Position numbers and translations under genes: made by a program. Positions 37,969 to 48,415 of a stretch of DNA of 64,000 nt are shown here, piece after piece. How positions within the stretch are numbered: position 1 is the stretch's first letter; every line of letters starts with the position of its first letter. Source of the stretch: Nitrosospira briensis C-128. Lineage in GTDB: Bacteria > Pseudomonadota > Gammaproteobacteria > Burkholderiales > Nitrosomonadaceae. A model generated the notes under the pieces. That model saw nothing but the letters and a program-made list of their open reading frames with translations, was not told the origin of the DNA and ran no database searches. The stretch is taken from assembly GCF_000619905.2 (NCBI RefSeq), contig NZ_CP012371.1, forward strand, positions 1,426,001-1,490,000. Reading direction: 5' to 3'.

Positions 37969-38411
37969 GATCGCATCGACCCAAAAAAGGCCGTAGACAC
38001 ATTTTTCATGTTTTTGCTGGCGCTGCTGACATTCGGAGAGTCTAGCAGCCTGTCGGACTTAAAGGAAATCGGTTGCAAAAGCGTCTGGCTGTTTCATATT
38101 TTGCCGCTTTCTCAGCCAATAGAATAACTATTGGCCCTCAAAATCTGTCCTCACCCAGTCACTTTTTCGCTGCGATTCTTCAAGTCCGACAGGCTGCTAG
38201 CCCCTTAGTTAATAAGACAGGTGAAGGATAGCGATACCGGATTCTTTCATGGCTGGAAGCATCCGCCGGAAGAGTATCCTGCCGGAAATTGTTCAGTTTC
38301 GGGAAGGGCCGACGCTTATCAGGCATCAATTACTGGAGAGAGCACGTGGTTTAGGACAACAAAACCACGCTACAATTTCCGGACCTCCATTTTTGATACA
38401 CTGCCCCTATC
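37969..38411. other. Divergent intergenic region carrying family B element
   Basis: A 443-bp gap between divergent glcF and the GDT1-family gene. It contains the complete inverted-repeat element at 38042-38200. A possible -10 hexamer TACAAT lies near 38372. I looked for a yybP-ykoY manganese riboswitch before the GDT1 gene and saw none of its conserved motifs. Confidence 0.45.
38042..38200. mobile_element. Inverted-repeat element, family B (159 bp, MITE-like)
   Basis: Bounded by perfect 19-bp inverted repeats, CTAGCAGCCTGTCGGACTT at the left and its exact complement at the right. An internal dyad TTGGCTGAG-like/CCAATAG lies near the centre (CCAATAGAATAACTATTGG). It has no reading frame for a transposase. 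The outermost CTAG could itself be a palindromic target site. A half copy is at 20907-20986. Confidence 0.85.
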
Positions 38412-38978
38412 TTGGAAGCATTTTTTACCTCCACCGTGCTGGTAGCGCTGGCTGAGATCGGCGACAAGACTCAGCTTCTTTCATTTGTACTTGCAGCCAA
38501 GCTACGGCAGCCCTACCCGATAATGGCCGGTATCTTCGTGGCCACGCTATTCAACCATGCGCTCGCGGCGTCGGTCGGCGCATGGCTGGCGAGCCTGATC
38601 TCTCCCCAATTTCTCGGCTGGGTCGTCGGGCTATCGTTCATCGGATGCGGGCTTTGGGCGCTCAAACCAGATGCCCTGGAAGGGAATCCGCGCTTTTTCA
38701 GCACCGGGGCATTTGTCACCACGCTAATTGCTTTCTTTCTGGCGGAGATGGGAGACAAGACGCAACTGGCAACAGTGGCATTGGCCGCCCGCTATGATGC
38801 GCTGATAGCGGTTGTGTTGGGAACCACGCTTGGCATGATGCTTGCTAACGCACCGGCCGTCTGGATGGGCAAGATACTTGCGGATCGCATCAATATGACA
38901 ATGATGCGATGGTTCGCGGCTGCGTCGTTTTTGCTGCTGGGAATATGGTCACTGGCGGGCGGGGCGGCGCCTCATTGA
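38412..38978 (+). CDS. GDT1/TMEM165 family (UPF0016) cation transporter
   Basis: A 188-residue protein with six predicted membrane segments in two homologous halves, each with the family motif E-x-G-D-K-T: EIGDKT (15-20) and EMGDKT (112-117). Family members move Mn2+ or Ca2+; bacterial ones often export Mn2+. The start is TTG at 38412 immediately before the first membrane helix; no upstream ATG is available in frame. Confidence 0.9.
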   Translation: MEAFFTSTVLVALAEIGDKTQLLSFVLAAKLRQPYPIMAGIFVATLFNHALAASVGAWLASLISPQFLGWVVGLSFIGCGLWALKPDALEGNPRFFSTGAFVTTLIAFFLAEMGDKTQLATVALAARYDALIAVVLGTTLGMMLANAPAVWMGKILADRINMTMMRWFAAASFLLLGIWSLAGGAAPH

Positions 38979-38993
38979 CGTACCATTAACATA

Positions 38994-39437
38994 TTAATCC
39001 GGTCCGGTAATTCCGTATATGTAACGTTCGAGCTGATGAATGACGAACTCGCGCCCGGAAATGGCGTCCTTGACCAGATCGCCGATGGAAACAATACCGA
39101 CCACTGCATTGTTTTCAAGTACGGGCAGGTGCCGTACCCGTATCGCGGTAACCAATGCCATGCAGTCTTCTGCCGAATAGTCGGGGGTTACATATGCCAC
39201 TTGCGAAGTCATGATTTCCTTAACCGGGATATCTTTCGCGGATCTATCCAGCAGGTATGCCTTACGCGCATAATCTCTTTCAGTAAAGATACCGGCCAGT
39301 TTTCCATCCTGTAGCACCAGCAATGCACCGATGTTTTGTGCAGCCATCAATTGCATGGCGTCGTATACGGATTTGTCCGGCTCTATGCTTGCACATTCAA
39401 ACCCCTTTTCCTGCAGTAATTGCCTCACGGTCGCCAC
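38994..39437 (-). CDS. CBS-domain pair protein
   Basis: A 147-residue protein consisting of two CBS motifs (about 10-62 and 75-135: QNIGALLVLQDGKLAGIFTERDYARK and IRVRHLPVLENNAVVGIVSIGDLVK). Such stand-alone pairs bind adenosyl nucleotides and act as energy or ligand sensors. The partner is unknown. Confidence 0.9.
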   Translation of the reverse strand: MATVRQLLQEKGFECASIEPDKSVYDAMQLMAAQNIGALLVLQDGKLAGIFTERDYARKAYLLDRSAKDIPVKEIMTSQVAYVTPDYSAEDCMALVTAIRVRHLPVLENNAVVGIVSIGDLVKDAISGREFVIHQLERYIYGITGPD

Positions 39438-40006
39438 TACATATTCCCCTATTCGAGTTTCGAATATACCAAAATTTCTTTATCAGTTGAGTTAACCTAA
39501 ATCCGATAGTTGAACGGAGTGAAGTGTACGGTTTTTGGGGTGCAGGGCAAGGCGCAACGACGCGGAATGCGACCGCGCAGGGCGGAGCAGTGCCTTCCGC
39601 AGGAAGGTGCGACCCCGAAGCGGGATGCGGGCGCCCCCTTTGCGTGTGAAGCGCAATCGCGACATCCCCTGCGCTGCCCGATCCCCGCTGCGCGGGGCCC
39701 CTCGGGCGACGCTTCGGGGCGCCGCTCCATTCCAAGAAGTTGCAACGCAGCCATGTGCCGCAAAAACTGTGCAATTCACCTCGTAGCGTTCTCACCCGGA
39801 AGGTGAGCATCAAATAATATGAAACATTGTTATTAATCATGACACTGATCTATCAAATGAGCGGTCAACTACCGAATTTAGGTTTAATCATAGCATGCAA
39901 GGGGAAAACCTGGGGCTGCTTCCCTACTTCGAATAGTCCACTGGGTTGCAGACAAGATAGCCCCTGTTGTTCGCAACCGCAGCGTTCCAGCCTCAGTGCG
40001 CATGCG
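39438..40006. other. Intergenic region occupied by repeat family C
   Basis: Most of this 569-bp gap is the inverted-repeat element at 39488-39890. The several frames across it in all directions reflect its high G+C core and do not resemble proteins. It lies directly upstream of the CBS-domain gene. Confidence 0.5.
39488..39890. mobile_element. Inverted-repeat element, family C (403 bp) with GC-rich structured core
   Basis: The ends are 26-bp inverted repeats matching at 22 positions (39488-39513, ending CCGATAGTTGA, and 39865-39890, starting TCAACTACCG). Nested inside is a second, longer imperfect inverted repeat (from about 39516 and ending about 39782; both arms carry GTGAA-TG-AC-GTTTTTG). 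The core between is strongly G+C-rich and has several hairpins, such as CCTTCC/GGAAGG and CCCCG/CGGGG. A relic of the right end lies at 35811-35921. No protein is convincingly encoded. Confidence 0.7.
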
Positions 40007-41221
40007 CTACAACATACGGCTTTTATCCCCGCTGCCGAATCCGATCAGTGGCTGTTGGATATGCTTGCCGAATGCGATAACTTTGAACAGCTCACCCATT
40101 TCTGCCGGGCTCACCAGCTTTTGCAACTGGTTCGTCAGCGGTAGATAGTCCCTGGTGTTCTCCACTCGGGTTTGCGCCAGAATCTCGGTTACCCCGCAGT
40201 TGATGAGAAAATATGCCTGGGTTGTATAACCCCGCAACTCCAGCCCCGAACCGATAGCGGCGCTGGCGACAGAACTGAAATCAACATGGCTGGTGATGTC
40301 CTGCAAACCCGGCAGATAAAAAGGATCGTCATGGGCTAGATGGCGATAATGACACATCAATGTGCCGCAAGCTCGCTGGGGATGGTAATACTCATTACGT
40401 CCGAAACCATAGTCAATCAATATGATTGCGCCCCGCTGCAAAACAGCGGCGAGGCTATGCATGAAATGGCGCGCGGAAAGATTGATCTCGCTGACGTACT
40501 CGCTGATATCGTCGCCAACACCACGGCTGACGTCGCCGCTCGCAGCATCCGCCTGAGGATTCAATTCACGAGCAATCTCAAAAAGGACTCCCTCTACAAG
40601 AGGACGATCGCTCCATGCGAAATCGCCCCCTTTTATCATCACACCACGCTCGAACAGATCAGCTCCATGCCAGGCAACCAGATGTACCGGCATGGCGTCG
40701 AGTACCTCATTGGCAAGTATCAGCCCATCGAATGCGGAAGGCAAATGTTCCAGCCAGACAACTCGCGGCGCGAGATGCGGCGCGACTCTCTCAAATAATT
40801 CCCGCTGTCGCTGTTGTAGTTCTGCACTGACTTCAAGAATAAAATACCGGCGGGGCAAGCTGCCGAGTTTTTCCAGTTCAAGCAGTAAATCGAGCGCGAG
40901 TTTGCCCGTACCCGCCCCGAATTCGAGAATATCTGCATGATCATCCGCGAGTTCAAGAACCTGCGCAGCCTGCCGCGCCAGGGTTCTACCGAATAACGCA
41001 GAAATTTCCGGGGCGGTGACAAAATCTCCCGCTTCGCCGAATTTTGCCGCACCGCCGCTGTAATAACCCATGCCCGGTGCGTATAAGACTAATCTCATGT
41101 AATGTTCGAATGAAATCCAGCCGCCAGCGGCAGCAAGTTCGGCATGGATGAGTTCTTTCAAGGCACGGCTGTGCCGGAGAGCCGCTTCGCTCGGTATAGG
41201 GAGTGCCGGTAGTGGCTGCAT
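40007..41221 (-). CDS. MidA/NDUFAF7-like SAM-dependent methyltransferase (DUF185)
   Basis: A protein of about 404 residues of the DUF185 family. The signatures GWISFEHYMRLVLYAPGMGYYSGG and GDFVTAPEISALFGRTLARQ lead into the SAM motif ILEFGAGTGKLALDLL; later come LANEVLDAMPVHL and ILIDYGFGRNEYYHPQR. The mitochondrial homologue methylates an arginine of complex I; the bacterial role is not known. An ATG at 41221 and a TTG at 41260 are both possible starts. Confidence 0.9.
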   Translation of the reverse strand: MQPLPALPIPSEAALRHSRALKELIHAELAAAGGWISFEHYMRLVLYAPGMGYYSGGAAKFGEAGDFVTAPEISALFGRTLARQAAQVLELADDHADILEFGAGTGKLALDLLLELEKLGSLPRRYFILEVSAELQQRQRELFERVAPHLAPRVVWLEHLPSAFDGLILANEVLDAMPVHLVAWHGADLFERGVMIKGGDFAWSDRPLVEGVLFEIARELNPQADAASGDVSRGVGDDISEYVSEINLSARHFMHSLAAVLQRGAIILIDYGFGRNEYYHPQRACGTLMCHYRHLAHDDPFYLPGLQDITSHVDFSSVASAAIGSGLELRGYTTQAYFLINCGVTEILAQTRVENTRDYLPLTNQLQKLVSPAEMGELFKVIAFGKHIQQPLIGFGSGDKSRML

Positions 41222-41376
41222 TGGCTCTATGCTACTCTGTAATATAAGATCGTCTATCAAATGGAGGCATCGTCTTTCTCGCTAGCGGGAATCCAGCGAT
41301 CTTCTGTAAGCTCTATTTGAGAGCCGCTATGAATGATAAAAAATAGAATCGATTCGTAAGTGTAGAGGAGATAGCG

Positions 41377-42117
41377 ATGCAAGGGAAAGTGATACTCGTC
41401 ACGGGGGGCGCCAGACGCGTGGGTGCGGCCACCTGTCGCAGATTGCATGCGCAGGGCGCAAATCTGCTGGTGCATTACCGCGCATCGGAGACAGCCGCTC
41501 GGGCCTTGCAGACCGAACTTAATCAGGCACGGCCCAGCTCGGTGGCGCTGGCTCAGGCCGACCTGCTGGATATCGGGCGGCTGCCCGACTTGATCGACGA
41601 GACCATAAAGCATTTCGGAAAACTCGACGCGCTTGTCAACAACGCTTCCAGCTTTTTCCCTACTCCTCCGGGAGAAATCACGGAGAACATGTGGAATGAT
41701 CTGATCGGCACCAATCTGAAGGTCCCTCTGTTTCTGTCGCAGGCGGCGGCGCCGCAACTCAGGAAACATCATGGCTGCATTGTCAATATTGTCGATATTC
41801 ACGAGAAATGGCCGCTGAAAGGATACGTGGTGTACAACGCTGCAAAGGGCGGCCTCGCCTCGCTTACCCGATCGCTTGCGCAGGAGCTTGCGCCCGAAGT
41901 CCGGGTAAATGGCGTTTCTCCCGGTCCTATTTTATGGCCTGAAGAGGGTGAGTGGGCAGATGAAGCATCTCGCCAGCACATCATCGGCAGGACACTGCTC
42001 AAGCGAACCGGTGAACCGGATGACATCGCCAGAACGGTGGCTTTCCTGATTGCGGACGCGCCTTATATTACCGGCCAGATCATTGCCGTGGATGGAGGAC
42101 GTAGCGTTAATCTGTAA
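41377..42117 (+). CDS. Pteridine reductase (short-chain dehydrogenase)
   Basis: A 246-residue SDR. The cofactor motif is TGGARRVG (9-16), with arginine marking NADPH use as in PTR1 and FolM. The catalytic residues are D140 (in place of the usual serine, as in PTR1), Y153 and K157 (YNAAK). The C-terminus ITGQIIAVDGGRSVNL is standard. It probably reduces dihydropterin or dihydrofolate. A ribosome site, GAGGAG, precedes the ATG. Confidence 0.9.
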   Translation: MQGKVILVTGGARRVGAATCRRLHAQGANLLVHYRASETAARALQTELNQARPSSVALAQADLLDIGRLPDLIDETIKHFGKLDALVNNASSFFPTPPGEITENMWNDLIGTNLKVPLFLSQAAAPQLRKHHGCIVNIVDIHEKWPLKGYVVYNAAKGGLASLTRSLAQELAPEVRVNGVSPGPILWPEEGEWADEASRQHIIGRTLLKRTGEPDDIARTVAFLIADAPYITGQIIAVDGGRSVNL

Positions 42118-42168
42118 GTAGAGACGAAGGCTGAGAGGAGGGTATAAAGCGCTTAAATCGGAACTTTC

Positions 42169-42217
42169 GATAATACATGGTTGGGGTAAGCGTAGCGCAA
42201 CCCAACCATGTATTATC
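42169..42217. terminator. 17-bp perfect hairpin between convergent pteridine reductase and gatB
   Basis: GATAATACATGGTTGGG and its exact complement flank a 15-base loop. On the plus strand a run of seven T residues follows after 7 bases, so it can end pteridine reductase transcription. The right arm overlaps the gatB stop codon by 2 bases. The loop and right arm share the string AGCGCAACCCA with the hairpin at 55612-55643, suggesting a dispersed palindrome family. Confidence 0.7.
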
Positions 42218-43706
42218 AGACCAGTTTTTTTCTCAATATTTCGTTCACTTGCGCAGGGTTCGCCTTGCCTTTGGCGGCCTTCATCACCTGGCCGACGAGT
42301 GCATTAAAGGCTTTTTCCTTGCCGGATCTGAATTCTTCAACAGATTTCGAGTTGGCGGCAATAACCTCGGCGATGAGTTTGTCCAGTTCGCCTGAATCCG
42401 AGATCTGCTTCAATCCCTGCGACTTGATGATTTCGTCAACAAGGTTCTCAGCCGGTTCCGAATCATGGCGCTTCCACCCTCCAGCTTGCTCACCGGATTG
42501 GGTCCACATTTGTCTCAATACTTCCTTCCCGATCTTTCCCGAGATGGTGCCATCTTTGATACGCCTTAGAAGTTGCACGAGTTGTGCCGGAGACAGCGGG
42601 CAGCTATCAAAGAGCTTTCCTTCATTATTGAGATAAGCGGATATTTCGCCCATTATCCAGTTTGCGCAGAGTTTTGGATCAGATGGAAGTTTATCTGCAA
42701 CCGCGTCGAAGTACTCCGCAATCTCCCGATCGGCTGTCAGCGCCGCTGCGTCATAAGCAGAAAGCCCATAGTCGCGCTCGAGGCGGGCTCGCATTTGCTG
42801 TGGCAGTTCCGGTAACCCGCTCTTCACTTCCGCGATCCAGCTTGCAGGGATTTCCAGCGGCAACAAGTCCGGATCGGGGAAATAACGGTAGTCCTGCGCA
42901 TCTTCCTTGCTTCGCATGGCACGGGTTTCATCCTTTGCAGGATCGTAGAGGCGGGTTTGCTGATGGATGGTGCCGCCATCTTCCAGGAGCGCTATCTGGC
43001 GTCGGGCCTCGTAATCGATAGCCTTCTCGAGAAAACGGAACGAGTTGAGGTTCTTTATTTCGCAGCGAGTGCCAAGCTTGTCCGACCCTTGTGGACGTAC
43101 GGATACGTTGGCGTCGCAGCGAAAGGAACCCTCCTGCATATTGCCGTCGCAGATACCGATCCACCGCACTAGCGAATGCAACGTTTTGGCATATTCCACC
43201 GCTTCAGCGCTGCTGCGCATATCCGGTTCGGAAACGATCTCGAGCAGGGGGGTACCGGCACGATTGAGATCAATGCCCGTCATGCCGTGAAAATCCTCAT
43301 GCAGGGACTTGCCCGCGTCTTCCTCCAGATGTGCCCGAGTAAGCCGTATCGTTTTCTCGCATTCTTTTCCATCTTGGGCAGACCGAATCTGGATCACGCC
43401 GCCTTCAACCACCGGCAATTCATATTGGCTGATCTGATAGCCTTTGGGGAGATCGGGATAGAAATAGTTCTTTCGGGCAAAAATTGACGGCGAATTGATT
43501 TTTCCCCCAACCGACAGACCCAGCTTGATTGCCCGCTCGACCGCGCCGCGATTCAATACCGGTAGCACGCCTGGCAGCGCCAGGTCAACGGCGCAAGCTT
43601 CTGCGTTGGGGGCCGCACCGAAAGCAGTCGAGGCACCTGAAAATATTTTCGAGTGGGTCGAGAGCTGCGCATGAACTTCAAGACCGATAACAGTTTCCCA
43701 TTGCAT
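42216..43706 (-). CDS. gatB: Asp-tRNA(Asn)/Glu-tRNA(Gln) amidotransferase subunit B
   Basis: A 496-residue GatB that activates the misacylated tRNA with ATP. It has the signature [13 protein letters not shown], the [15 protein letters not shown] motif, [13 protein letters not shown]-like [15 protein letters not shown], and a C-terminal YqeY-like tRNA-binding domain ending [16 protein letters not shown]. It is third in a gatC-gatA-gatB minus-strand operon, 230 bp after gatA. Confidence 0.97.
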   Translation of the reverse strand: MQWETVIGLEVHAQLSTHSKIFSGASTAFGAAPNAEACAVDLALPGVLPVLNRGAVERAIKLGLSVGGKINSPSIFARKNYFYPDLPKGYQISQYELPVVEGGVIQIRSAQDGKECEKTIRLTRAHLEEDAGKSLHEDFHGMTGIDLNRAGTPLLEIVSEPDMRSSAEAVEYAKTLHSLVRWIGICDGNMQEGSFRCDANVSVRPQGSDKLGTRCEIKNLNSFRFLEKAIDYEARRQIALLEDGGTIHQQTRLYDPAKDETRAMRSKEDAQDYRYFPDPDLLPLEIPASWIAEVKSGLPELPQQMRARLERDYGLSAYDAAALTADREIAEYFDAVADKLPSDPKLCANWIMGEISAYLNNEGKLFDSCPLSPAQLVQLLRRIKDGTISGKIGKEVLRQMWTQSGEQAGGWKRHDSEPAENLVDEIIKSQGLKQISDSGELDKLIAEVIAANSKSVEEFRSGKEKAFNALVGQVMKAAKGKANPAQVNEILRKKLV

Positions 43707-43936
43707 TGCGAGAATTCCTTTTTGGAATAGTACTCATCCGGGTGTGCTACGAAAAAATTGATCCCGGCGATCATCGGCACGATATACCAGCCGAACTCGT
43801 TATCCGAGGGTGGAAAGCAGGCCATGGCGGGTTTTGAACTGGATACCGGGCCAAGTCTGGAATGGTTGAATTCATCGTACTCTCACGGAGATGAAAGATG
43901 AAAGCCGTGCCCGATACAGGTCGGTACAGGCTCAAT

Positions 43937-45397
43937 TTACCCTTTCGATGTGCCGGGCATCTGGAAATGCCAGTCGGTTGTCCGCTGGTATTGATGTGCC
44001 ACATTCAGCATTTGCGCTTCCGTAAAATAATTGCCAACGATGTGCAGTCCCACCGGCCGGTTTTTGTTGCCAAAGCCAACCGGGATAGACATGCCGGGCA
44101 AACCGGCCAGGTTGACGGCTATGGTGTAGGCATCGGATAAATACATCTGCACCGGATCGTTGCTTTTCTCTCCGAGATCGAATGCTACGGTGGGTGAAGT
44201 CGGACCCATGATGATGTCGCACTGCTTGAAAGCCTCGGCAAAATCCAGTGCTATCAGACGCCGGAGCTTCTGTGCCTGAATGTAGTATGCGTCGTAATAT
44301 CCATGCGACAACACATAAGTTCCGATTAAAATGCGGCGCTTCACCTCTGCGCCAAAACCCTGCGCGCGGCTTTTCCGGTACATATCATCGAGGTCGATAT
44401 ACTCCGGGGCACGATAACCGTAACGCACGCCATCGAACCGGGATAGATTGCTCGACGCTTCCGCCGGGGCCAGCACATAGTAAACGGGTACCGACAGCTT
44501 CGTATTGGGTAGCGATACTTCCACCGTTGTTGCGCCAAGTTTGCGATATTCCGCGATAGCGGCTTCCACCGCGCGCGCTACGTCATCGTTTATTTCCTTC
44601 ACGAAATATTCTTTCGGCAGGCCGATACGCAACCCTTCGAGCGGCTTTTCCAGATCGCGCGTGTAATCTTCCGCCTCGCGCTGCAAACTGGTCGAATCAC
44701 GTGTATCGAATCCTGCCATGACATTCAGCATCAACGCCAGATCTTCTGCTGATTTTGCCATCGGTCCGCCCTGGTCGAGGCTGGAAGCAAAAGCAATCAT
44801 ACCGTAGCGCGAAACCAGTCCATAGGTGGGTTTGATCCCGGAAATGCCGCATAACGCGGCCGGCTGACGAATCGAACCGCCAGTGTCCGTGCCTGTCGCG
44901 GCAGGAGCCATGCGTGCGGCAACCGCACAAGCGGACCCCCCCGAACTGCCGCCCGGCACGGCTGTGATATCCCATGGATTCTTTACCGGCCCGTAATAGG
45001 AGGTTTCGTTGCTGGACCCCATGGCGAATTCATCCATGTTGGTTTTGCCGATATTCACCGCCCCTGCCGCATTGAAACGTTCAACCACGGCAGCATCGTA
45101 AGGGGAAATGAAATTGGACAACATTTTCGATCCGCAGGTAGTGAGCCACCCCTTGGTACAAAAAATATCCTTCTGGGCGATCGGAATACCGGTAAGCGGC
45201 TGGGCCCGGCCGGATGCGATAATCCTGTCCGCGGCACGCGCCTGAGTCAGGCTAGTCTCTTCATTGATGGTAATGAAGGCGTTGTAGCCTGGATTTAGCG
45301 CCCGGGAACGCTTGAGGAATTCATCGGTCAATTCAACGCTGGAGATTTTTTTCGCGCCGAGGAGCGTGGAAAGTTGCTTGAGACTGGAGTTCAACAT
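43937..45397 (-). CDS. gatA: Asp-tRNA(Asn)/Glu-tRNA(Gln) amidotransferase subunit A
   Basis: A 486-residue amidase-signature enzyme that releases ammonia from glutamine. The Ser-cisSer-Lys triad is K76 (IAQKDIFC), S151 (PGGSSGGSA) and S175 ([12 protein letters not shown]). The ATG at 45397 gives the usual [10 protein letters not shown] start; the longer frame to 45427 adds 10 unlikely residues. Confidence 0.97.
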   Translation of the reverse strand: MLNSSLKQLSTLLGAKKISSVELTDEFLKRSRALNPGYNAFITINEETSLTQARAADRIIASGRAQPLTGIPIAQKDIFCTKGWLTTCGSKMLSNFISPYDAAVVERFNAAGAVNIGKTNMDEFAMGSSNETSYYGPVKNPWDITAVPGGSSGGSACAVAARMAPAATGTDTGGSIRQPAALCGISGIKPTYGLVSRYGMIAFASSLDQGGPMAKSAEDLALMLNVMAGFDTRDSTSLQREAEDYTRDLEKPLEGLRIGLPKEYFVKEINDDVARAVEAAIAEYRKLGATTVEVSLPNTKLSVPVYYVLAPAEASSNLSRFDGVRYGYRAPEYIDLDDMYRKSRAQGFGAEVKRRILIGTYVLSHGYYDAYYIQAQKLRRLIALDFAEAFKQCDIIMGPTSPTVAFDLGEKSNDPVQMYLSDAYTIAVNLAGLPGMSIPVGFGNKNRPVGLHIVGNYFTEAQMLNVAHQYQRTTDWHFQMPGTSKG

Positions 45398-45470
45398 GTT
45401 ATTCGCGGGGTGAAGCAAATCTTGCAAGAAATTGCAAACGTGGAAGGAGAGCGCAGGGGCGCGCCGGGTT

Positions 45471-45758
45471 TTACTCGATAACTTTTGGCACGAGGTAAAG
45501 ACCCGCCTCTACCTGGGGTGCTATGGATTGAAACAACTCGCGCTGATCGACCTCCGTCACGATATCCGGGCGCAACCGTTGCATCAAATCCTGCGCATGG
45601 GACACAGGTTTTATGGTCGATGTATCCACCGCCTGCATCTGCTGAATCAGGTTGAAGATGCCCGATAACTGAGCCAGCGCGGTACTCGCCTCATCCTCGC
45701 TGACTTCAATGCGCGCCAGGTTGGCGATGCGCTTTACCTCATCCAGAGACAGTGACAT
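45471..45758 (-). CDS. gatC: Asp-tRNA(Asn)/Glu-tRNA(Gln) amidotransferase subunit C
   Basis: A 95-residue GatC of normal length, beginning [19 protein letters not shown] and containing [25 protein letters not shown]. It is the small subunit that holds GatA and GatB together. It leads the gatCAB operon and is divergent from mreB, with 111 bp between them. Confidence 0.96.
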   Translation of the reverse strand: MSLSLDEVKRIANLARIEVSEDEASTALAQLSGIFNLIQQMQAVDTSTIKPVSHAQDLMQRLRPDIVTEVDQRELFQSIAPQVEAGLYLVPKVIE

Positions 45759-45866
45759 TGACCGCCAAATCCCTTATATTCAAATAGGTAATAGAGTATC
45801 ATAGCCCGCCTGAGTGACGCATCCTTTTCCGCGCTTTATCATCGCCATCTGCAACGGATTTCGTAA

Positions 45867-46928
<1,062 letters not shown>

Positions 46929-47001
46929 CGGGTTTTCGAGGACGTCCGGTCGGGTCCCGGCCGAGCGCATATTGAATCGTCCATCGTGAAACCCGAGAGA
47001 C

Positions 47002-47907
47002 ATGACGGAAACGAACCCGCGGTTTTTCAGGCATGGTCCCAGTCTGCTGGCGCGGCTTGTTTTTTTTGTAATGCTGTCATTAGTGCTGATGGCCGTCGAC
47101 GCCCGGTTTAAATATCTTCTCGAAATTCGCCAGGCCTTCTCTACCGTGGTCTATCCACTACAGAAACTAGCCAATGTACCGGGAACGATCTACGACAGCG
47201 CAAGCGAGCTTCTCTTTAGCGGGCATCTGGCCGACGAGAATATTCATCTAAAGCAGCAGCACCTTGTCGACCGGGGCCAACTCCAGCAGTTGAGCGCCCT
47301 GGAAGCTGAAAATGCCCAGTTGCGCAAGCTTCTGGAAGCCACGCAGCGGGTTGAAAGCAAAGCGGTGATGGCTGAAATCCTGCATGTACCGCGCGATCCG
47401 TTTAACCGTAAGGTCATGCTTGATAAAGGTAGCCAAAGCGGGGTCCAGCCAGGTCAGGTGGTGGTGGATGATATTGGCGTGGTGGGACAGATTACACGCG
47501 ACTATCCATGGGCATCCGAAGTCACGCTCATTACTGACAAGGACCATTCCGTGCCGGTGCAGGTAGTGCGTAACGGCCTTCGCTCAGTGATATCGGGCAC
47601 GGGAAAGGATGCGATGCTTGAATTGCGTTACCTGGCTGTCAACACCGATATACAGGAAGGAGACTCCCTGGTTACTTCCGGAATAGATGGGGTTTATCCC
47701 CCTGGTCTTCCCGTCGCGGTGGTTTCAAAGATCGAACGCAATCCTACGTATGTCTTTGCCCGTGTTACCTGTACACCTGTTGCCGGAGTAGGTCATAACC
47801 GCCAGTTGTTGATATTGTCCACGCTGGCGCCCGTGACGGAAATTCCGGTGGAGGCGTTCGAATTGAAGCCCGAGGGCAGAAAGCGAGAAAAAGGTGGCGT
47901 TCGCTAA
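47002..47907 (+). CDS. mreC: Rod-shape-determining protein MreC
   Basis: A 301-residue bitopic protein: one membrane segment near residues 16-34, a coiled-coil (about 85-115, QLSALEAENAQLRKLLEA) and a periplasmic beta-rich domain (HVPRDPFNRKVMLDKGSQSGVQPGQVVV). It links MreB to the elongasome and activates PBP2. It lies 73 bp after mreB. Confidence 0.96.
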   Translation: MTETNPRFFRHGPSLLARLVFFVMLSLVLMAVDARFKYLLEIRQAFSTVVYPLQKLANVPGTIYDSASELLFSGHLADENIHLKQQHLVDRGQLQQLSALEAENAQLRKLLEATQRVESKAVMAEILHVPRDPFNRKVMLDKGSQSGVQPGQVVVDDIGVVGQITRDYPWASEVTLITDKDHSVPVQVVRNGLRSVISGTGKDAMLELRYLAVNTDIQEGDSLVTSGIDGVYPPGLPVAVVSKIERNPTYVFARVTCTPVAGVGHNRQLLILSTLAPVTEIPVEAFELKPEGRKREKGGVR

Positions 47908-48415
47908 TCATCCCAAACATGAAATTCTGCTACCTGTCAGGGGCTCGTTCATCGTCGTCAGCCTGATGGTGGCGTTATTGCTGAATCTCATGCCGTTAAA
48001 AGGTATCGCGCTAGCGCTATGGCCGGATTTCATCGCCCTGGCGATACTTTACTGGTGTATCAGCCAACCGCAGCGTGTCGGCATCAGCGTCGCGTTTGTA
48101 ATGGGCCTGCTAATGGATTTCGGCGATGCCACCACATTTGGCCAGCATGCCCTGGCATACAGCATCATGGCTTTTGTCGCACTGCTGTTTCACCGGCGCC
48201 TGAGCAACTTTGAATTGCTCAAGCAAGCTCCGCAGATAGGATTGATATTGCTTTTGGGACAATTCATCATACTTCTGACAGGGCTGCTGGATGGGTCCCA
48301 TTTTCCCGGCTGGAATTTCTTTCTCGCGAGCGTTACCGGCACATTGCTGTGGCCGTTTTTCTCTTCATTGCTGAGAATACCACAGAAGCCCAGGTTTGAA
48401 TCCGATGCCCGATGA
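47894..48415 (+). CDS. mreD: Rod-shape-determining protein MreD
   Basis: A 173-residue membrane protein with five or six hydrophobic segments and the MreD features WPDFIALAILYWCISQPQRVGI and GLLMDFGDATTFGQHALAYS. The start is GTG at 47894, 14 bases inside mreC, indicating coupled translation. Confidence 0.94.
   Translation: MAFANHPKHEILLPVRGSFIVVSLMVALLLNLMPLKGIALALWPDFIALAILYWCISQPQRVGISVAFVMGLLMDFGDATTFGQHALAYSIMAFVALLFHRRLSNFELLKQAPQIGLILLLGQFIILLTGLLDGSHFPGWNFFLASVTGTLLWPFFSSLLRIPQKPRFESDAR

Noticed and set aside
38201-38411. Possible yybP-ykoY manganese riboswitch before the GDT1 gene
   Set aside because: None of the conserved segments of that class could be found in the leader.
39492-39806. 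Several overlapping frames (83-98 codons) on both strands in the GC-rich core of family C
   Set aside because: They arise from high G+C and few stop codons; the translations are Arg/Ala/Pro-rich with no consistent reading frame.
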